Shown here: in pieces, positions 59,880-64,000 of the stretch
Numbering within the stretch: the stretch's first letter is position 1
How the letters are laid out: each line of letters begins with the position of its first letter
Assembly: GCF_025264645.1 (NCBI RefSeq)
Contig: NZ_CP073696.1
Coordinates: forward strand, 5,022,001-5,086,000
Length of the DNA stretch: 64,000 nt
Direction: 5' to 3'
Origin: Edaphobacter lichenicola
GTDB taxonomy: Bacteria > Acidobacteriota > Terriglobia > Terriglobales > Acidobacteriaceae
Made by a program: the position numbers and the translations under genes
The notes under the pieces: model-generated
Seen by the model: the letters and a program-made list of their open reading frames with translations, nothing else
Told to the model about the DNA's origin: nothing
Databases searched by the model: none

Positions 59880-60914
59880 CTAATTCTTCAAAAGGCCTAG
59901 CCGAGCGAGACTTTCGCCGCTGGCAGTAATGGCTTCCTCGTTAGAACGGGGAACCCAATCCAGAACGCGTTTCGCTTTCTCGTTGGAAACGTTTTTCCTG
60001 TTCCCCAACTCGGGGGCGATCGCCTTCATGTCCGGGATGAATAGGGCGAAAACGCGTACGACCCAGTCGGGAAGCTCGCGTGTGGGAACGCGATGGGCGA
60101 GTGCGCCCATGTGGGTCTTCAGAACCCCTGCGACGTCGAGCAGGGAGATGGACTTCCCGGCAACAGCCAGAAAGCGTTCGCCTCTTGCGGCCGGGTTGGT
60201 CATAGCGCGGAGATGCAGGTCGGCTACATCGCGGACATCAACAGCACCGAAACCGATACGCGGGCAGACTGGTACGGCTCCGTCGAGGAGGCGGTGGATG
60301 ATGAGGATGGAGGTTGAATAGTCAGAGCCGAACGTGGGTCCGAAGACGCCGACCGGGTTGACCACAGAAAGTTCCAGGTTGCCGCCTTCATGCTTGATAA
60401 AGTCCCATGCGGCAAGCTCTGCAAGGGTCTTGGACTTGGCGTAGGCGCTGACACCGGGGGCATCGACATTCGTCCAAGTAGTTTCGTCGAATGGAGCGGT
60501 CTGCGGCTTATGGCCGTATCCAATGGCGGCGAATGAGGATGTCAGGACGACACGTTCGACTCCGGCGTCGCGGGCGGCGCGCAGGACGCGAAGGGCTCCT
60601 TCGCGCGCGGGGGTGATGAGGTCGTCTTCGTGTTTGGGAGCCGACGCGGGGAAGGGCGAGGCGACGTGGAGGACGAAGCGGCAGCCGATGACAGCTTCGG
60701 GCCACCCTCTGTCGTGAGTGAGGTTGGCTTCGGCGAAGGTGAGGGCTTCTTGCCGAAGAGTGCCCGCGTTCTTCAGCATGTCGCGGACTTCGGCCTCGCG
60801 GGTAAGCGAGCGAACCGTAGTGCGGACGTTGTATCCAGCGCGAAGGAGTTGGTCAATGCAGTGAATGGCGACGAAACCGGTGCCGCCGGTGACGAGGACG
60901 AAGTCTTGATTCAT
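59880..60914 (-). CDS. NAD(P)-dependent epimerase/dehydratase, dihydroflavonol reductase-like SDR
   Basis: A 344-residue extended SDR. It opens F-V-L-V-T-G-G-T-G-F-V-A-I-H-C, the cofactor-binding motif, and continues V-L-H-V-A-S-P-F, V-L-T-S-S-F-A-A-I-G-Y-G, with the catalytic Tyr-x3-Lys in S-A-Y-A-K-S-K-T. These reduce or epimerise sugars or ketones. The ATG at 60914 is used; the frame opens at GTG 60929. A 10-bp palindrome lies just upstream, between this gene and the TetR gene, which runs in the same direction. Confidence 0.88.
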   Translation of the reverse strand: MNQDFVLVTGGTGFVAIHCIDQLLRAGYNVRTTVRSLTREAEVRDMLKNAGTLRQEALTFAEANLTHDRGWPEAVIGCRFVLHVASPFPASAPKHEDDLITPAREGALRVLRAARDAGVERVVLTSSFAAIGYGHKPQTAPFDETTWTNVDAPGVSAYAKSKTLAELAAWDFIKHEGGNLELSVVNPVGVFGPTFGSDYSTSILIIHRLLDGAVPVCPRIGFGAVDVRDVADLHLRAMTNPAARGERFLAVAGKSISLLDVAGVLKTHMGALAHRVPTRELPDWVVRVFALFIPDMKAIAPELGNRKNVSNEKAKRVLDWVPRSNEEAITASGESLARLGLLKN

Positions 60915-60936
60915 AGGGTGAGTATACACACTAGAT

Positions 60937-60946
60937 CGAACGTTCG
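60937..60946. promoter_or_regulatory. Palindromic TetR-type operator candidate
   Basis: CGAACGTTCG is a perfect 10-bp palindrome with related flanks (AGAT...TTCT). It sits in the 34 bases between the TetR stop and the SDR start. TetR proteins usually bind such palindromes; binding here is inferred. Confidence 0.5.
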
Positions 60947-60948
60947 TT

Positions 60949-61518
60949 CTATTCTTTCGCTTTCACCATCTGCCATATGCCTTCGGCGATCTCCAACAAG
61001 AGGGGCTTAGGGAGTTTGCGAGGCTGGCTGGCGAGGCGGATGACCAGGTTGAGGGTTATCTCCTGCAGAACTTCTGCGGGCCACTCGTTGAGGACGCCGC
61101 CTTTGGACTTGCTGGAGAAGCGGCGGGCATAGGCTTTGGTGCGCTCGTCCTCTTGCTTGACATCAGGAGCACAAGCGAAGCCTGCGTGCTTATACTGGTC
61201 GTAAAAGCGCATTTCGCGCTTGTGTTTGCGGTAGAAGTTGTAAACGTTAAGGCAACCTCGTAGAAAGGTCTCGCGGGGGTCTTGGTCGGGGGAAAAATCG
61301 CCGAGGAACGCCTCAATCTTAAGGGTGCGAATATGTTCGTAGAGCGCTTGAATGATCTCGTCTTTACTGCTGAAGTAGTGGTAGATGACGCCAGCGCTTG
61401 CCCCGGACTGCTTTGAGAGGAGCGACATAGGCGCATCGTGAAAGCCGCGCTTGACGACAAGATCGAGCATCGCCTCCAGGATAGCGTCACGTTTAGACGG
61501 TTTGGGCTTCGGTGCCAT
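60949..61518 (-). CDS. TetR-family transcriptional regulator
   Basis: A 189-residue repressor. The N-terminal helix-turn-helix is clear: K-R-D-A-I-L-E-A-M-L-D-L-V-V-K-R-G-F, then S-L-L-S-K-Q-S-G-A-S-A-G-V-I-Y-H-Y-F-S-S-K-D-E. The C-terminal ligand domain is helical. The ATG at 61518 is used; the open frame continues upstream to 61920 through the decayed cupin region and part of the LysR end, which is not coding for this protein. It likely controls the SDR just downstream. Confidence 0.88.
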   Translation of the reverse strand: MAPKPKPSKRDAILEAMLDLVVKRGFHDAPMSLLSKQSGASAGVIYHYFSSKDEIIQALYEHIRTLKIEAFLGDFSPDQDPRETFLRGCLNVYNFYRKHKREMRFYDQYKHAGFACAPDVKQEDERTKAYARRFSSKSKGGVLNEWPAEVLQEITLNLVIRLASQPRKLPKPLLLEIAEGIWQMVKAKE

Positions 61519-61661
61519 GCTCGTATTGTTCCACGTTGGAGTTCCGTGTCGCTCAAAACCGTGTGTCGGACGGTGTACCTGGCGGCAAACGCAGGTCGGG
61601 CAACACAAATCGGCCTTCGGCCGCAGTCCCCTATTAGGAATGCGCTTCGATAACGGAGCGC

Positions 61662-61855
61662 CTACGATTTCTTGAACGGTGAAGGTCCAACGTACTCCAT
61701 GCCATAGTGGCGGAAGTAAGCGTTCAGCAGGCGAGGCCGGACCGTTAGGGTCCCGAAAGCATGCCTCCATTTTGCCTGCGGGGCTGAAGGCGGTCAGCAT
61801 GTGCGCGGGGTCGGCCCGTGCCGGCGAATGCATGCTCGATCCAGTTGGCAACAAC
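61662..61855 (-). pseudogene. C-terminal remnant of a cupin-domain protein
   Basis: One frame reads M-L-T-A-F-S-P-A-G-K-M-E-A-C-F-R-D-P-N-G; after a shift near 61727 the neighbouring frame reads L-L-N-A-Y-F-R-H-Y-G-M-E-Y-V-G-P-S-P-F-K-K-S and stops at TAG (complement of 61662-61664). Together they look like the end of a quercetinase-type cupin (S-P-A-G-x-E-x-F-F...Y-G-M-E-x-V-G-P). The barrel itself is absent; LysR ends right next to it. Confidence 0.45.
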
Positions 61856-62791
61856 CTATGTTTCGCTAATAGGCTTCGGCATCCGTGAAAGTTCAGCAAG
61901 GGTATCCAGAAAAAGTTCAACCGTTGTCTTCCGAGGAAGGTCGTTCCGCCTTGGCCGTGTCAAAATCGCGATTCGCCATTTAGGAAGCTTTGGAGGCGGA
62001 CTCAAGATCCGCAGCATATGAAGGTGATGTGATGCGGCAGATGAGCGAGCAAGTGCAGAAGGCACTATGGCGACGCCAAGACCATGCGCAACAAAATAGA
62101 GTTGCGTCTCAATATCGCTTACCTGATACACGCTCGACCTCGGTAAATGGTGCTGGGTGAAAACCTGATCTACCAGCTTCCGCAGAGCTCTCTCGGGCGT
62201 GAGGTCCACAAAGCTCTCGTGGCTGAGCATTTCGAGCCGTACACTGCTTCTCCTTGCTAGCGCATGTTTGCTAGAACAGATCGCAACGAGCGAGTCTTGT
62301 GCATAGGGGATGACCTGGACTCCGGGCCATCGCTCTTTGCCGATGATTGCCTGGAAGCTCAAATCGACGCTCCCTGAACGTACCAAGGCAGGAACTGCCT
62401 CTGTCGAAAGAGCACGAACTGCGAACTCGATCTCTGGGTACGACGAGTGGAATCGTTGTAGCAAGGCGGCGAGCTGTACGTACGGTGTCAGGCTTTGCAA
62501 AATGCCGAGATGCAGACGGCCCCTGACGACACCATCCTGAGACCGGACCGCCTGAACGCCATCGTCTAGCAACGCAATACAACTACGTGCATGTTCAAGG
62601 AAAAGTTCTCCAGTCGCTGTCAGTGAGACTTTGCGAGTCGTGCGCGTAACCAGTTGGCTTCCGAGCTCCTGTTCGAGCTCTTTGATGGACATGGACAGTC
62701 CCGATTGAACGATGTTCATACGTTTCGCGGCAGTCGTAAACTTACCCTCTTCCGCCAAAGCGATGAAATGCTGCAGGTGTCGTATCTCCAT
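61856..62791 (-). CDS. LysR-family transcriptional regulator
   Basis: A 311-residue regulator. It opens M-E-I-R-H-L-Q-H-F-I-A-L-A-E-E-G-K-F-T-T-A-A and Q-S-G-L-S-M-S-I-K-E-L-E, the LysR helix-turn-helix, then G-R-L-H-L-G-I-L-Q-S-L and a two-lobe effector domain with H-G-L-G-V-A-I-V-P near the end. It diverges from the FMN reductase gene. LysR proteins usually activate the divergent gene and repress themselves. Confidence 0.93.
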   Translation of the reverse strand: MEIRHLQHFIALAEEGKFTTAAKRMNIVQSGLSMSIKELEQELGSQLVTRTTRKVSLTATGELFLEHARSCIALLDDGVQAVRSQDGVVRGRLHLGILQSLTPYVQLAALLQRFHSSYPEIEFAVRALSTEAVPALVRSGSVDLSFQAIIGKERWPGVQVIPYAQDSLVAICSSKHALARRSSVRLEMLSHESFVDLTPERALRKLVDQVFTQHHLPRSSVYQVSDIETQLYFVAHGLGVAIVPSALARSSAASHHLHMLRILSPPPKLPKWRIAILTRPRRNDLPRKTTVELFLDTLAELSRMPKPISET

Positions 62792-62810
62792 GTGATCCCC
62801 GTCAATTCAT

Positions 62811-62833
62811 CATAATTGGAGATATATGTTATG
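62811..62833. promoter_or_regulatory. Candidate LysR-binding inverted repeat
   Basis: CATAA (62811-62815) and TTATG (62829-62833) form an inverted repeat with a 13-base spacer in the LysR/FMN-reductase intergenic region, 20-42 bases from the LysR start. LysR sites are usually T-N11-A dyads, so this is a fair candidate. Confidence 0.4.
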
Positions 62834-62917
62834 CAAATCTTTTGTTGGACGCATGAAACAGGTAGGCCTAACCTCGTGAATGTAGCCGCTGCTCTGACTG
62901 CAGACGAGGAGAAGAAT

Positions 62918-63493
62918 ATGAAACGCACTGGAGAAATAGTTCGAGTAGTTGGCATCTCGGGAAGCCTCCGCAAAGCATCTTTCAGCACATCGCTGCTGAA
63001 GGTGCTGGCGGAAAGGGCTGCCCCTGCGATCGACATAAAGGTGGTGACTCTGGAGGACATTCCCCTTTACAACGAGGATCTTGATCAGAACCCCGCGATT
63101 CCCTCGGTTGCAAAGTTCAAGAAAATCATCGCGGAGAGCGATGGGGTCCTGATCATAACGCCTGAATATAACCACGGCGTGCCCGGCGTGCTGAAGAATG
63201 CACTCGATTGGGCCTCGCGTCCGGTCTTCGAGTCATGTTTCAAGAACAAGCCTGTTTCTATCATCAGTTCGTCCAAGGCCTTCACCGGCGGCGTCCGGGC
63301 TCAGTACCAGCTACGAGAAACGCTGATCTCCATGCTCGCGCATCTCGTAATGGGACCAGAAGTTGTCGTCGGTGGCGTTCACACGAAGCTTGCGGAGGAT
63401 CTGTATTTGGACGAGAACGGTCTGACTTTGATGCTGCGCTCGCTCGACAGGCTTCGTGAGGAGATTCTGGGTCGTCGCATGGTTTACGCGTAG
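62918..63493 (+). CDS. NADPH-dependent FMN reductase / NAD(P)H quinone oxidoreductase
   Basis: A 191-residue flavodoxin-fold protein. It opens V-R-V-V-G-I-S-G-S-L-R-K-A-S-F-S, the phosphate loop for FMN, and has L-I-I-T-P-E-Y-N-H-G-V-P-G-V-L-K-N-A-L-D-W, the family mark. It reduces FMN or quinones with NADPH. The ATG at 62918 has GAGGAG 7 bases upstream and is preferred to a frame opening at 62816. The SphA-like gene follows after 9 bases, so the two form an operon. Confidence 0.93.
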   Translation: MKRTGEIVRVVGISGSLRKASFSTSLLKVLAERAAPAIDIKVVTLEDIPLYNEDLDQNPAIPSVAKFKKIIAESDGVLIITPEYNHGVPGVLKNALDWASRPVFESCFKNKPVSIISSSKAFTGGVRAQYQLRETLISMLAHLVMGPEVVVGGVHTKLAEDLYLDENGLTLMLRSLDRLREEILGRRMVYA

Positions 63494-63502
63494 GAAAGGA
63501 TC

Positions 63503-64000
63503 ATGCTCAAGCCGCTCCAACCCGTTCTTTTCATGATCCTCATTGCTTCGACCTCGCTCGTCGCACAGACCCACGTTGCTGAGCCGGCTGTAAATCTGGG
63601 TGATACCAGTTTCCTCGACGGGCTCGGAGGACCTGGCGGGGTCGTTGAAGAGATTGGAGACGGGGCACATGAAGGAACAGTCGTAGACGGGTCCGGAAGC
63701 CCGATTTCAGGAACTGGCGCGGTTAATAGCATCAGCGGACTGACCCACATTGCGTGGCTTAGTCATAAGACGATACTCGGCGGTTGGTATGGGACCGAAG
63801 TAGTGGCGGCTGCCGCGCACGTCAACGCCGGCAGCACGGGACAATCCGGTGGTTGGGGCGCGCTTACGGTGTCCCCATTGATTCTTCAATGGGGCGAACG
63901 AAAGATCGGCAATGTCCCTATCGACCAGCGGGTCGTCTTCGATTTTGATCTACCTGTGGGCGCTTACACACGATCTTCCGTTGTAAATATCAGCGCGAAT
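63503..64000 (+). CDS. SphA-like outer-membrane protein (phenol-degradation meta-pathway type), partial
   Basis: The gene opens 9 bases after the reductase stop with AGGAAAGG before the ATG and runs off the window end, so 166 residues are seen. A signal peptide (M-L-K-P-L-Q-P-V-L-F-M-I-L-I-A-S-T-S-L-V-A-Q) is followed by H-I-A-W-L-S-H-K-T-I-L-G-G-W-Y-G-T-E-V and L-T-V-S-P-L-I-L-Q-W, a beta-barrel-like pattern that matches the SphA/MetA-pathway transporter family. It may let aromatic compounds pass the outer membrane. The 3' part is outside the window. Confidence 0.7.
   Translation, partial: MLKPLQPVLFMILIASTSLVAQTHVAEPAVNLGDTSFLDGLGGPGGVVEEIGDGAHEGTVVDGSGSPISGTGAVNSISGLTHIAWLSHKTILGGWYGTEVVAAAAHVNAGSTGQSGGWGALTVSPLILQWGERKIGNVPIDQRVVFDFDLPVGAYTRSSVVNISAN

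Noticed and set aside
60949..61920. A 323-residue TetR protein starting at 61920
   Set aside because: The first 134 residues cover the decayed cupin and part of the LysR gene end; the regulator starts at 61518.

Overview
The window looks like the chromosome of an acidobacterium of the class Terriglobia (Granulicella, Edaphobacter or Terriglobus type). This is inferred from protein style: two secreted S9 peptidases, a ThuA-domain protein, a DUF6599-like protein, a Tat-exported Gfo/Idh/MocA oxidoreductase, DUF72 and YheT neighbours, and small 'GTCATCC..GGGATCTG' hairpin repeats in intergenic DNA. No rRNA or species marker is present, so the genus is not fixed.

Layout. 1-24.6 kb is GC-rich housekeeping DNA, mostly on the minus strand: a GNAT fragment, a DUF6599-like protein, a FliB-like cysteine-cluster protein, an AMIN-domain murein amidase, a cupin, alaS, a Phd/PIN toxin-antitoxin pair, an amidohydrolase, a DUF429-like protein, a frameshifted small membrane gene, an Hsp15-like S4 protein, recX, two S9 peptidases, a GAF histidine kinase, an HNH nuclease and comF. 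24.7-38.4 kb is mixed in strand and holds four tRNAs (Thr-CGT, Arg-TCT, His-GTG, Pro-TGG), Ku, an acyl-CoA dehydrogenase, an MFS transporter and several secreted proteins.

38.4-49.2 kb is one minus-strand cobalamin operon behind a B12 riboswitch: cobU, cobB/cbiA, a scar, cobT, cobS, cobC, an unknown gene, pduO, bluB, cobQ, cbiB and the cobD decarboxylase. All neighbouring genes overlap by 1-4 bases. It covers cobyrinate amidation, adenosylation, aminopropanol addition, lower-ligand synthesis and nucleotide-loop assembly, but no corrin-ring gene lies in the window. The scar between cobB and cobT joins the signal-peptide end of a BtuF-like gene to the C-terminal third of a BtuD-like ATPase, so a cobalamin import cassette appears to have been deleted from inside the operon.

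49.2-55.3 kb carries hemE-hemH-hemG/hemY, purS, inorganic pyrophosphatase and an APC permease. From tRNA-Ser(GCT) at 55.56 kb onward the DNA looks accessory: a decayed P4-type integrase directly behind the tRNA, a large two-component sensor with a ligand-binding propeller, an SDR and its TetR neighbour, a decayed cupin, and a LysR gene divergent from an NADPH-FMN reductase and an outer-membrane SphA-like gene cut by the window end.

Start codons were revised wherever a Shine-Dalgarno site or an overlap with the upstream stop favoured an internal start.
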